64,000 nucleotides of DNA, taken from NCBI GenBank assembly GCA_019914995.1, contig CM034126.1, forward strand, positions 8,871,001 through 8,935,000, given 5' to 3'. The notes below the pieces were generated by a model, which was not told the origin of the DNA, ran no database searches, and saw only the letters and a program-made list of their open reading frames with translations. The translations under genes were made by a program, and so were the position numbers. Each line of letters opens with the position of its first letter. Within the stretch, counting starts at the first letter, position 1. This DNA is from Acanthochlamys bracteata. Lineage: Eukaryota > Streptophyta > Magnoliopsida > Pandanales > Velloziaceae. Shown one piece after another: positions 33,894 through 45,839 of the stretch.

Positions 33894-36800
33894 TTGCAGG
33901 AAGGAGAAGAGCCAACCCGACTAAAATATAACAAGTGGTATTTGGACAGAGGGTGCTCAAGACATATAAATGGGAATGAAAAATGCTTCAGTAGTTTGCA
34001 AAAACAATTTGGTAGGAATATGATTCGAGGAAACAACAGTAAGTGCAAAATAATAGGTGTAGGCAAGATAGGTAATCCCTCATCCCTCTGCATCGAAAAC
34101 GTTCTTCATTTTAAAGGATTAAAACAAAACTTAATAAGTATAAGTCAACTTTGACAATAACTGTTGTTCAATTGTTAACTTATCATCTGAAGAAGAAATA
34201 TTAAATGAAAAAAGGGAAGACAGCGTTTATGTGCTTTATATTGATTATTTCTCTAATAATAAAATGTGTTTAGTTGCAAGTCAGCAGGAAAGTAGCTGGC
34301 TCTGGCACAGACGATTGGGACACTGCAACATAAAGATTTTATCAAAACTGTCTAAACTAAAATTAGTAAAAAGTTTGCTTGAAGCAAACTACAGTCTGGA
34401 TTGAACTATGTGATGCCTGTGCTAAAGAAAAATAAGTGAAGTCATCATTCAAGCTCAAACAAGCAATAACAACTAGTAAGCCATTATAACTACTGCACAT
34501 GAATTTGTTTGGCCATCAAGGACAGTAAGTCTGGGAGGTAAGTACTACTGCTTAGTAATTGTAGATAATTATTCTCATTTTTTTTGGATTTACTTCCTTG
34601 AATATGAAAACGATGCACTAAAAATATTTACATATTTCTTCAAAAAGATTCAAAAAGAACTCGACTTCAATATCTGCTCTGTAAGAAGTGATCATGGTAA
34701 AGAATTTCAAAACTTCTACTTTGATGAATTTTGTGACACTAATGGTATAACGCACAACTTCTCAGCTCCCAAAACTCCCAACAGAATGGTGTAGAGTGCT
34801 AGTAAAAATGGTCAGAACCATGTTAATAGAACAAAATTTGCCAAAATATTTTTGAGCCGAAGCTGTTAACACTGCATGCCACATAATTAATCGTGCTCTT
34901 ATTAGACCTATTCTTAAAAAGATTCCATATGAGCTGTTAAAAGGAAGAACTCCCAATCTTGCTTATTTAAAACTTTTGGTTGCAAATGCTTTATACTGAA
35001 TAATGGAAAAGATAATCTTGGAAAATTTAATGCCAAGAGCGATGAAGGTATTTTTCTTGGTTATTCTACAACATTAAAACCATATAGAATTTTCAATAAA
35101 AGAACTATGATTGTTGAAGAATCTGTATATGTATTATTTAATGAGTCTAACAATGGACCAAAAAAGAATCCAGAATTAGATGCAGGGTCAGAAGAAGAAG
35201 AATTATTCCCATTGGCAGAAATACAGTAAAATACAGAGGTCCAAACAGCTGACGAACAGCCATCTGAAATAACAGAGGAAGGACAAGCTTCTGGAGGTCC
35301 GCCTAATCAAGCCGAAATTAATGAACCAATTCACAGACCCTTCAAGCACAGATCCAGTCATCCACAGGAAAACATATTTGGTGAGGTTAATGAAGGTATT
35401 TGAATTAGATCTCATTTTAAAAATAATTTTATGGAACATTCTGCTTTTGTATCAAATGTAGAGCCAAAATGCATATATGATGCTCTGATAGATAACTCAT
35501 GGATCATTGCTATGTAAGAGGAATTAAATCAATCTGAAAGAAACAATGTGTGGCATCTTGTTAAGAAACCATCAAATAAATCCATTATATGAACTAAGTG
35601 GGTCTTCAGAAATAAAATGGAAATGGAAATACCATTAGAAATAAAGTTAGATTGGTGCCTAAAAGATATAATCAAGAAGAAGGAATAGATTTCTATGAAG
35701 CATATGCCCCTGTTGCACGTCTTGAGTCTATTAGAATACTACTTGCTTTTGCATGTCATAAAGATTTTAAACTTTTTCAAATGGATGTCAAAAATGCCTT
35801 CTTAAATGGATTTCTAGAAAAAAAGTATATGTTGAACAATCTCCTGTATTTGAAAATATTAATTTCCCAAGTCATGTTTATAAACTGAACAAAGCACTCT
35901 ATAGTTTGAAAAAAGCTCCCAGAGCTTGGTAAGAGCGGTTAAGCACATTTCTGATTGAGAAAGGCTTCGGTTGAGGTAATATTGATTTAACCTTATTTAC
36001 TCTGCGTGAAGATAAAGACATGCTAATCGTTCAGATTTACTTAAATGACATAATCTTTGGTGCCACTAACGAGAGACTGTGCAGAAAATTTTGTGAGCTG
36101 ATATAAGAAGAATTTGAAATGAGCCTCATGGGAGAATTGAATTACTTTCTCGGTCTACAAATTAAACAACTGAAAAATGACATCTTCATAAGTCAAAGTA
36201 AGTATATTAAGAAATTGATCAAGAAATACTGCATGGAAGGAAATAAGGAGATAAGCACCCCAATGTCTACGTCTTGCAAACTGAACCGGCATTAAACAGG
36301 TAAAGCAGTCGATCAAAAATTATATAGAGGTATGATTGGATCACTTTTATATGTAACTGCTAGTTGACCAGATATTAAATTTAGTGTGTGCTTATATGTT
36401 AGATTTCAAAGTGATCCTAAAGAATCCCATATGATAGCTGTAAAACGAATCATTAGATATCTAGTTAGAACTAAAGAGCTAAGATTGTTCTATCGTAGAG
36501 GCTGTGAATTTAATCTATATGCATATGCTGACACTAATTTTGGTGGGTGCAAGTTTGATAGAAAGAGCACAAGTGGCTCCTGTCAGTTTCTAGAAAATTG
36601 CTTGATTTCATGGTACTACAAAAAACAATCATCAGTAGCAATGTCCACTGCCGAAGCAAAGTACGTAGCTGCTGAAAGTTGCTGCTCTTAGGTACTCTGA
36701 ATAAAACAGTAACTCCTTGATTTTGTCTTTGATTTTAAAAATGTGCCCATATTTGGTGATAATACTAGTGGCATTAAGTTAACAAAAAACTCTATTCAAC

Positions 36801-36979
36801 ATTCTCGCACAAAGCATATTGATTTAAGATATCATTTTATTAAAGAACATGTTGAATTCAATAACATAGTATTAAACTTTGTTAATTCTAAAAATCAACT
36901 AGTTGATGTTTTTACCAAGCCCCTAAGATATGATTCCTTCTTAAAGATTTGCGATGAGTTAGACTTATGCATAATATAA
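33894..36979 (+). pseudogene. Sirevirus pol remnant (protease, integrase, RT, RNase H)
   Basis: The protease reads WYLDRGCSRHINGNEK (about 33937), where the catalytic D-S-G has become D-R-G. Integrase follows with WLWHRRLGHCN (about 34299-34331) and a decayed core including a SDHGKEFQN-like segment (about 34687). RT has YAPVARLESIRILLAFA (about 35702) and FQMDVKNAFLNG (about 35776). The YVDDIIFG box has become LNDIIFG (about 36038), so a catalytic Asp is lost. RNase H contains KRIIRYL, DRKSTSGSCQFLEN, AMSTAEAKYVAAES and the terminal HIDLRYHFIKEH (about 36443-36870). Numerous stops and frameshifts are present. The order integrase before RT defines Ty1/copia. Confidence 0.9.
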
Positions 36980-37266
36980 ATCTGCTCTGTTTTGCACAAT
37001 TCCTTTTGGCACATAATCAGCCACATAACAGCTGGCTGCAGTTATCACAATGACTCATTCTAAAAGTAAGTAGCTGACCTATTACGTGCTAAACACATGA
37101 TTAAGCTGACTCGTATCAAGCTGAATACACTACAAACTAGCTCAACCAGGTAATCCCTTCATTCCATCTTCTTCAACCTGAAAACAAAAAATTCCCTCCC
37201 GAAACCCTTGTTCAAAATCTTCAAATCTTCGATCTCCCAAAACAATTCCTGCTCTCAATCTCAGCC

Positions 37267-38283
37267 ATGACAAAGAAAAACACAAAATCTTAGCCAAAGC
37301 ACTCCAAGACCGCCGTTGACGGATCGAACAAATTTATCGAGAAGCGCGAATTTGAGAAATATGGTCGGCAACTGGCAATCCCGATTTTCACTCCGGTAAA
37401 CATAAATTTTGATGATTTCAACTATTTCGTCTTGGAGGTGGACGAATTGTTGGAAACACAAGGATGGCTACAGTTCAGCAATTGGCCAGGAGAATTTTCT
37501 GAAGAATGCGTCCGAGTATTTTACGCGAATCTCCACGAGACAGGAAACTCCTCGATCCAGACTATGGTGAATGGTATTGAGATACAACTTGAAGCTAGAT
37601 CAATGTCACTGATGTTAGGCATATCTCATAGAGAAGAAATACCGCCGGTAAGTGACTCTAAATTAAACTATTTGAAACAAGCACTAGATACCGACACAGT
37701 AACAAAGCACCAATATGACTCTGCTGCTCATCTACCTTTACTTCGAAGAGCTTTATGCCACATTATCTCAAAAATGATAGTCCCTCGCTCTGGCAGCCGC
37801 AATATCATCACTACCTATGATGCCTTTATGTTATGGAGGTTGGTTAAGAAAGTTCCCATCAATCTCTGTGAAATAATGCTGCATTATATGACCAGGGTAT
37901 CCAAATCAGAAAGTAAGCATTCTCCATACCCTCACATCATCTGTAACGTATGCAGTCTTGAAATAGTGCCCATGGGGTCACTACAAGTAAGAAAAATGTT
38001 CAAACTGGATGCAAAATTCTTCAAGGGAATCATAGAGGCAGAGGCAAAATTCAAAGACACTCAAGCAGATCCCTTGACTAGCACACATGCAGCTTTGGCT
38101 CCACTGACAGAATGCTTAACCAACATTCATTATGCAATCCTAGAGCAAACTAAGGAGATCAGAAAGCTCAATGTTACTTTTGAACAACTCAAGGATGTCA
38201 TCTGTCAGTCAGAACATCCCAAAACCAAAGCTACACAGGAGGATGCCAGGTTGAGGGGGAGCTACATACAGGTAAATACATAA
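37267..38283 (+). CDS. Extra 3' ORF of the Sirevirus element (env position, plant-transposon-protein domain)
   Basis: An ATG at 37267 opens a 338-codon frame that is interrupted only by a TAG at codon 9 (37291-37293). From 37432 it is uninterrupted for 283 codons. Recognisable segments are EKREFEKYGRQLAIP, then WLQFSNWPGEFSEECVRVFY, ANLHE, and IEIQLEARSMSLMLGI. This pattern is found in the so-called putative plant transposon protein domain carried by many retroelements downstream of RNase H. The C-terminal part (about residues 245-325) is helical and Lys/Glu-rich. I see no clear signal peptide or fusion-type membrane segment, so an envelope role is not supported; function is unknown. It is far better preserved than the gag-pol of the same element. 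Confidence 0.75.
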
Positions 38284-38412
38284 AATGCACAGGTTGAGGG
38301 GGAGCTACACATAGGTAACTAAGAGTTAAACCAAAAACCTTGTCTGGGCAATGATTCAGTAATGCACTATTGGATAAATAAATCAATAATTTTTAATTAT
38401 TTTGTTATCATC

Positions 38413-38426
38413 AAAAAGAGGGAGAT
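38413..38426 (+). other. Polypurine tract
   Basis: AAAAAGAGGGAGAT immediately precedes the 3' LTR and is the expected plus-strand priming site. Confidence 0.85.
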
Positions 38427-39940
38427 TGTTGGAACTGTTAAGTTGATTTTGATGATAACAATGAATTAACAATCATGATTTATATTGGATTAATAAATTA
38501 AGATCAAGTTCTAAAGGAATAAATAAATCAAACTTATTTTACTTACGACAGACAACAATAACAGCCATTACATGGCCAGCTACTCTGCTACTGTTAAATC
38601 AAGTAGCATACAGAACAGAGGACCCTATAGTCACACTACAGCCAGCCATTCAACTACTGAAGCATACGAAGATTTTTCTGTAACCCTCAAAAACAGAGGA
38701 TTGGATTAAACAACAAAACTCCTACTCAAGCCCTTCATTTCAAGATCTCTTGGGTTCACATCTCACTCAACAAATCAAATGATACAAGATCTACAACGAG
38801 CAAAAATTCATTCTCTTCACAAGAAGGGAAAGCTCAATGTTCAAATAAAGAAAAAAGTTTATACAACTAAGATTGACTAATCAAGTCAAGCTGGCGAAGT
38901 CAAACCAATCCAAAGCAGACAACCTGGAATGCATTAAATTGGGACAAGCCAACTCAGCTCTAATATTAGAAACAACAATTCAGCTGAACCAAATTTAGGA
39001 TCACTGGCGGATAAATTTAAATTTTCTTCCACATTACATTTAATGCCCATGAAGATCCTGCACCAAAGTAGCCGAAACTGATCGTGGAAGCGGTTGATTA
39101 ACCGCTAAATAAACTGCTCCTCTTTGTCTTCCTATTTGTCTTGAAAGTCTACTAACGCAAAAGGGCGCCAACGGCAATCTTTTTCAGTGGGAAGAATCAT
39201 CCTGCAAAGAAATGAAAGTCTATAAGACGGGAGACAGAGGAACAGAGAAGCGCAGCGATCTACGAGCGAAGACTCAAAAACTCAACTGCTCTACAACACT
39301 AAAATCACTCAAGTAAAAATTGAAATTTTGCTGTTGATCACACTGAAGGCATCATTCCCAGCAACCAGCTTGATCATCTCAACAGAAAACTCCTGAGAAT
39401 ATTCATTCACCATGAGATAGATCATTTGCCTAACCTTTATTTTTCTTGTAACCTCATACAGTTCTGTGACAGGGTGCTCGAAGCACCAGATAAAGAAGCA
39501 CGGTTGGAGCTTGGTGAAAGTTTTTAAACTTTGTAATAGAGCTTGCATATCAGCCAGAGGGACAGTGGTGTCCAGTAGGCTGTGAATGATTATCTTGGTG
39601 AAGAAACCCTGTAAGAGTAAGTATGCTTGGTGAAGCACTTTGCTCTTGATGTATATGTAGCTTATTAAAAGTTTAGTGAAGCTTTGGCTATTATGATAGA
39701 GCATCTGTGAATATAGACAAAAAGGTTTTGTCGAACCACGTAAAATAATCGAAGTACTCTCTTGTTTACCTAAATTGTCATATATTCTAACTCTCTCTGT
39801 CTGCAGGTTACACGACTACTAACAGCTGGCTGTCGGCTGTAAGCTTGTTGTCTAAAGGATCATTAAACTTTACAAAAAATTTTATTGATTAACTCAATTA
39901 ACCGCTCCCCTCTTGAGTTAATCTTGCAGGAGATTCAACA
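38427..39940 (+). repeat. 3' LTR of the Sirevirus element
   Basis: It begins TGTTGGAACTG and ends GGAGATTCAACA, with ATGCT following. It retains CTATAAGAC (39220-39228), a TATA-type element followed by a GC-richer stretch suited to a transcription start. That places R plus U5 at roughly 700 bp. A 131-codon antisense frame (39704-39309) mirrors the one in the 5' LTR. Confidence 0.93.
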
Positions 39941-39945
39941 ATGCT

Positions 39946-41945
39946 TTATTCTCATTGTTTTTCTCTTACTCTTGTCACCCTTTTGTTAACATATATTTCA
40001 ACTTATATGCTTCGTTCTTCCAGCTATTGGACTTGGAATCATAATAGCTTTAATTCTTCCGTTATCCTTTGCACGGCTGCTACCGTTTCAAGTCTTCTTA
40101 CCGTTGTCGTCTACATCGTAATGTTAGGTTTCTAATAGCTGGAGCTAAACTTCTTTTGTGAAATATTTGATAGGCCTTCAGTTAATCTAGCTGCTAGCAT
40201 TTAGATCTCCTTGATTCAACTGTGATTTGATCTCATAGTGGCAACAAATACAATGGCTTAGCATTTGAATTTTTCGCTCTCATAAGTTCTCTTTCCCGCT
40301 TGCAAGATTGTCAAAATCTAAATTTTGTTAGGATTGTTACACTTGAGTAGAATCGTAAACTCGAATTTTTAAAATAAAATTATGAGATTTCACATACTGG
40401 TAACTTATATAAAATTTTTTTGGTACAATTACAAAATCTTTTAGGAATTTCTTTAATACTTCTAAATTTTTTTAATGCATTTACAAACTATAGAAAAAAT
40501 TCTTTTAAATTTATAAAAAACCCTTTTATAATTTATAGAAAAACTCCTCAAATTTATATTTTTATAGAAAACTCCTTAAACTGTAGAAAACCCCCTTAAG
40601 TTTTACAAAAATATCACTAAACATTCAACTAATTATAAAAACACCCTCGGAAGTGAAATTGTAGAAAATTATAAAAAATTACAATTTTACCGATTTTACT
40701 ATTAAAATTGGGATCCTAGTGCGATTTTATTCAAAAAATAATTTTACTTGAAAAAAGATTATTGTGGTGATATAAAATCATAAAATCATAAAATTTTAAA
40801 ATATAAAACAGAATTTTGATAATCTTACTCGCTGGTAAATACTTTTCATCCCTTTGATGTGGCCCCGATGACTAAGACTAAATTGTTGATAAGAGATTAG
40901 ATCGGATTTAAAGTTTTCACTCTAAAATTGTTGATTGGCTTGATGTCTTCTTGCTGAGTTGTGGTGCTCTAGTAAAATTTGTGTCTGCTCGGCCATTTAT
41001 CAATATTCATGATTGAACATGTAATTTAATGGTGTAGTAGCTTAATATAGCTCAATTTTGTAGCGTCATATTGTAGCAAGATGGTAAATTTATTGTATGA
41101 TATCTTATTGTAATTTAATCCATAATTTTTTATGAACAAAAAATCAAAATCTGAAAGTTGGCAAATTCTGTGATATAAGTGAGCATATTTTTGATAGTTA
41201 GTTTGCCTTATTTCTTGGTCTTCTCATATTAGTCTTCTCTTATTTAATATTTGATTAATTATTAATGTGGATTTGTTGTTAGTATATTATTACAACTCTG
41301 ATCAAGAGCTAGCCCTTAATTAAAATTCACATCATGCTTGAAATCGCTATGAAAATTGGAAGATGATCACGATCTTTTAGGTTGTTCTTAGTTCAGCGAG
41401 TAGAAGCAAAGTAATAAGATATGGAGTCCTCTGCTCTTCTCTGTTTCGTGAGGTCCTCATACTCTTTTTTCATACTTAGCCATTTCCGCGGGCTTGCGCT
41501 TGATGAGGAATGTGTCTTATATATACCTGACTATGATCTGGTTGTCTATAGATAAAGCTTTTGCCCTTGAGATGTAGCAAATGCTGGTATTTATTTGCTA
41601 TGTGTATAATGATTCTTCGTTGTGAAAATTTGTATAACTTGGTTCAAATTATTAGTTCACCTTAATTCATAACCTATAATTTTTAATTCTTGTTATCATG
41701 AATGTCAGTCTTTAAGTTCCAATAATAAACTGCTCACTTCTCATGGGTTTAAGTTAATACATATTCCTAATCATTACAAAAAAACTATTAACTAATTCAT
41801 GTTTTTCCCTCGCATATGAAGCCCATTGAATGGAATATAAATCTATGTGTTTCATTTATCCATGTGTGCTAAATTTTAGTACAATTACATATATTAGTGC
41901 TAAATTCGCAGTACCGAAAGAGGCACTTGTGGAACTTGGTCTACA
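39946..41945. other. Region without a supported gene
   Basis: AT-rich sequence between the Sirevirus element and the MULE cluster. 40430-40640 contains repeated AAAACTCC/TTTATAGAAAA words of low complexity. The short open frames (39941-40135, 41830-42078) have no recognisable features. Confidence 0.4.
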
Positions 41946-41968
41946 TATATATATATATATATATATAT
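41945..41968. repeat. (TA)n tract left of element A
   Basis: An uninterrupted AT dinucleotide run of about 24 bp that ends exactly where the inverted repeat of element A begins. Confidence 0.95.
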
Positions 41969-42362
41969 GTGAGAGGGATAAAGGCTCTTATGCACACTCC
42001 GCCGTTTGTGGCTGTGGAGATCTCCAAATTCAATCTTTCTATTTAGATATGAAGAACTATGAGACGATAACAAGCTAACAAAATTTCATCTCAATCGGAT
42101 TACGAATTGATCTCTATCCGGCCACTTGATCAAGATGAATAAAAAAGGAAATATATATACTTTGTCAACTTTTACTATTTGTGTCATTGAGATCAAATGA
42201 CCGGATGAAGATCGATTCGTATTCTGATTGAGATAAAATTTTGTCAACATATTACCAATTCATAATTGTTCATATCTAATGGTAGAGATTAGATTTGGAA
42301 ATCTTCACGGCCACAAACGATCTTAGAGTGCACTGGAGTATGCATAAGAGCTAAAGTGCCAC
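41969..42362. mobile_element. Small MULE-like foldback element A, flanked by (TA)n
   Basis: The two halves are inverted copies of about 190 bp. The left half reads GCTCTTATGCACACTCCGCC ... GTTTGTGGC ... TTAGATATGAA ... TTTCATCTCAATCGGATTACG. The reverse complement of the right half reads GCTCTTATGCATACTCC ... GTTTGTGGC ... TTAGATATGAA ... TTTTATCTCAATCAGAATACG. It is bounded by (TA)n on both sides (41945-41968 and 42363-42385), so any 9-bp duplication would be hidden in the repeat. No coding capacity. Confidence 0.82.
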
Positions 42363-42385
42363 TATATATATATATATATATATAT
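42363..42385. repeat. (TA)n tract between elements A and B
   Basis: An uninterrupted TA run of about 23 bp that forms the only spacer between the right end of A and the left end of B. Confidence 0.95.
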
Positions 42386-44260
42386 CGAGTAGGATATGTA
42401 TACATTATGCACTGTTCGTGCACATTAGTACATTGAATCTACTCCGTTCGATCATGATCGAGCGGTTGAGATTCACGCGCTCGCGGATGCGGCCGTGACC
42501 CTATAGGAAGGGCATACTCAACAATTCGCGTGCCCTTCCACGGAGTATAGTAATATATATATACATATATATATTTCTTTTCTTTCTTTCTTCCCCGTGC
42601 CTTCCTTTTCTCCCTCCGTTCTCTCGAACGATCGCCGCGCCCGATCAATCTCAGTGCGATTTAGCGATCGCAGGCCGAATTTTTGACTGAGTGACTTTTT
42701 TATTAATGCTCAGTGTGGAAGTAATGCTCAGTCTAGAAAAGTTGTTGAAATGGCTTTGACATTTGGATGGAATGTAAATGTTTTCTTCAGGAGAATGTTT
42801 TGTGAATGCATCAGTGAATATTCTGTTCAGGTGAACGCTTATTATGAGTTATATTCAAGTGAATGTTTAATTGTCAATGTAATGCTCAAGTGGAGCTATG
42901 TTTAAGTGAGTACAAGTGTGATTTATACTCAAGTGAATGTTCATATGTGAATGTAATGCTCAAGTGAGTTATGTTTAAGTGAATACAAGTGTGAGTTACG
43001 CTTAAGTGAATGTTCATGTGTGAATGCAATGCTCAAATGAGTGAGATGTTTTCGGTTGTTCTGCTTTACTCTGTTTTTCTTCTTTTTTTTCAATTTTTTC
43101 TTTGCTTGCTGGAAGATTAACATGTATAAAATCCATTCCACATAAAACTATATTGCAATCCTAATAAGTCATTGCATTCAAAGCTATATGCAATCTTCAA
43201 CACATCAAACATTTGTGTTTGATACAGAATATTCACAGAATAACATTACAATCTCTTGATTTTGCTGTCACCTATTCCTAAGTGAACGTTACATTAAGAA
43301 CGTATGCATTCACAAAATTATAAATAAAAAAAAATCTCGAAAAGAAGAAGAATCGGCAATCTTCATCATCATTTTTCAGTATTCACAAAAATACTCCATC
43401 AAGCAAAAGCTTTCTCATTCCTTAATGTCTCCTTACTGTCTCAGCCAATAAATTTTCTTCGCCGCCATTGTAAAAAAAAACAATGCATATTAGTGGAGCT
43501 GCAAATTACTTTCTCAATGCCGAGCTGAAAAAAAATATTACTTTCTCATTGCTATTGTCTCCGGCAGAAAAACTCCTCCAAATTTTTTTCATCGCCACTA
43601 TCAATGCCGAGCTGAAAAAAATTCAAAAAAATTAGAAAATAATGCATATTAGTAGAATCTTGATTAAATTAATTAAATGGGAATGAAAATGATGAAATTG
43701 AATATATAAAAAGAAAGAACAGCTTACCGAATTCCGGCAGCGTCGATAAGGTGTTTGATGCCTCAATTGATGAAATTGATTAACTGAGTAGTATTAGAAG
43801 AAGATGGGAAAGAGAACTTACTAATTTGCACTCCGAAGACGATCGCCGACTGACAATGTTGATGTTTCGCCGCGGTCTTCGGTGCTAGGGTTTCGATCGG
43901 CTGCGTGAAATGAGAAAATGGAAGAGGAATAGAAGAAATGAGATGATTTCAGTCAAAAGTTCGATTGGCGATCGCCAAATCGCGCCGAGATCGATCTGGC
44001 ACGACGATCGCTCGGGAGAGCGGAGGGAGAGAAGCAAGGCACGGGGAAGAAAGAAAGGAAAAAAATATATATTACTACACCTCGTGGAAGGTGTCACGGT
44101 ATGGCTATTAAGTTTAGGACCGTGACAAAGGGCACGGAATTGTCGAGCGTGCCCTTCCTACAGGATCACGCCCGCGTCCGCGAGCACGTGAATCTCAGCC
44201 GCTCGATCATGATCGAACGGCGTAGATTTTAATGTACACAATGTGTACATATCCTACTCG
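42386..44260. mobile_element. MULE-like element B with ~300-bp terminal inverted repeats, flanked by (TA)n
   Basis: The left end CGAGTAGGATATGTATACATT and the reverse complement of the right end CGAGTAGGATATGTACACATT start inverted repeats that run about 300 bp. They share GTTCGATCATGATCGAGCGG, GGAAGGGCA, TTCTTTCTTCCCCGTGCC and GCGATTT.GCGATCGC. The right arm spans about 43930-44260. The interior holds GTGAATGTTCA/AGTGAATG-rich repeats (42700-43040) and no transposase. At 1875 bp it is non-autonomous. (TA)n tracts abut both ends. Confidence 0.85.
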
Positions 44261-44277
44261 TATATATATATATATAT
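44261..44277. repeat. (TA)n tract between elements B and C
   Basis: An uninterrupted TA run of about 17 bp that forms the only spacer between B and C. Confidence 0.95.
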
Positions 44278-45839
44278 GGTGGGGATGCACGCACATCCCC
44301 TCCTCACATGGGTCGTATAGATATAAACGGTGGATCTTGATCCGACAGTTCGCGTGCGAGCACGGAGCGCTCATTAGCAGAACAAAAACACGGGGGCATT
44401 TTCGTCACGTCATTTGAAATTTTTTTCACCCACTCAGGCGTACACTTCATTCTTCCTCTTTTCATTTTTTCTCTCCGTTCTCCCTCCTGCAAGCTCGCTG
44501 CACGATCTTCCTGCCGTCGATTTCTGGTAGATGTACCTTATTCTTTCCCTCAACTAGTTTAATTCTTTCTCTTTTTATTCTCTTTTTTTTAATCCCTTTC
44601 AATTTTTTTTTCCCGCTTCAAACTCTAGAATTTTGTTCGTACGGCCAAAGCGCTCGTTCGTTGACCGACAATCAAAATTAGCGCTAACGAACCTTCAATT
44701 CTTCTTCTCATCTTTCTTCTTTACAGTCTAACGCTTTCAATTTCTGATTTTCTCGTCGTTAGTCCTAATTCGTTCATAGTTGCCGAACCATTCGTTCATC
44801 GACTGACAAGCGAAATTTGGGCTAGCGAACTTTTAATTTCTACTCACATCATTCTTGTCATTATTTCTAACGCGTTCAATTTCGTAATTGTTGCTATTCG
44901 TTGGCCAAAGCATTCCAACGTCGGCCCAGCGAGCGAATTTCAGGTAAAATTTTAAACATATTTGTGTTACGAAGTTACTCTTTTGAGGTTCTAAAGTTTT
45001 TAAAAATAACAATTTCAACAGTTTTTTTTTTTATAAACTTGTTGCTGGAGAGTTTGACGAAAAGATCTTGTGGTGATCGATGAGCAGGTATGTGAATGCA
45101 TCAGTTATTTTAACATTCACATTGAAAGTGATGCTAGTGATCAGCATTATAATTTTTTTGACATTGTAATTTTTTTTGGTTGAAGACGGTGATCAGCAAC
45201 GCCTGGTGATCAGATATGGTGCTCTTTGATGCTATCTTCTTCTTCTTTTTTTGTTTTTCCTGTTTTGTGAATGTTGATTGTTTAATGAAGAGAATTCTTA
45301 TGATTTGCAAATGTATGAATGCTGAATGTAATACTGCTATCTCAAACTTGTGAATAGAATTGAAATACTTTGAAATTGAATGCAATATTATCACACTGAA
45401 CGTAATATTGAAATATTTAATAAAAGTTTGTTTCGAATGAATGGTTGTTCTGCTGTGAAATGTTGTGCAGATGCTACGTAGAATGCTCAGAACACAAATT
45501 ATACAAAAAACTGTGAAATCTCTCAAAAAAATTATAGAGGTTAGTTTTGTTATTTCAGTATCATGTTTAACACCACTAGCAGGAGAAAGTGTTAGATGAT
45601 GTGAGGTTACGCGAGAACAAAAACACCGTATTGATCAAATGTTCTCCATTCTCTTTGTTTTCTCTTTATTTCCTCTCTATTTTGTTCTCTCTATTCTTTG
45701 CTTTCTTTTGCCAGCACCGATTTTTTTTGAAGTTAAGCTGCATCTTTTTCTCTTCCCACGCCATGTTTAAAGATGATTTTTGAGAGCTTCGAAGTTGCAA
45801 AATAATTTTATATAAATATGAAAAAGTCATCCGAATTTA

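Larger units (their letters stand above)
30466..39940 (+). mobile_element. Ty1/copia Sirevirus-type retrotransposon, complete with target duplication
   Basis: Two long LTRs (1377 and 1514 bp) bound a 6.6-kb internal region. The 5-bp target duplication ATGCT is perfect (30461-30465 and 39941-39945). The primer-binding site TGGTATCAGAGC follows the 5' LTR, and a polypurine tract AAAAAGAGGGAGA precedes the 3' LTR. Internal order is gag with zinc knuckle, protease, integrase, RT, RNase H and an extra 3' ORF. Long LTRs plus an ORF in the env position are typical of Sireviruses (SIRE/Maximus lineage). Gag-pol has many stops and frameshifts. In one 185-bp stretch of the two LTRs I counted about 20 differences by eye, so the insertion is not recent. 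Confidence 0.92.

Noticed and set aside
37267-38283. Calling the Sirevirus 3' ORF a true envelope glycoprotein
   Set aside because: No signal peptide, fusion-like segment or membrane anchor is visible; the recognisable part is a generic plant transposon domain.
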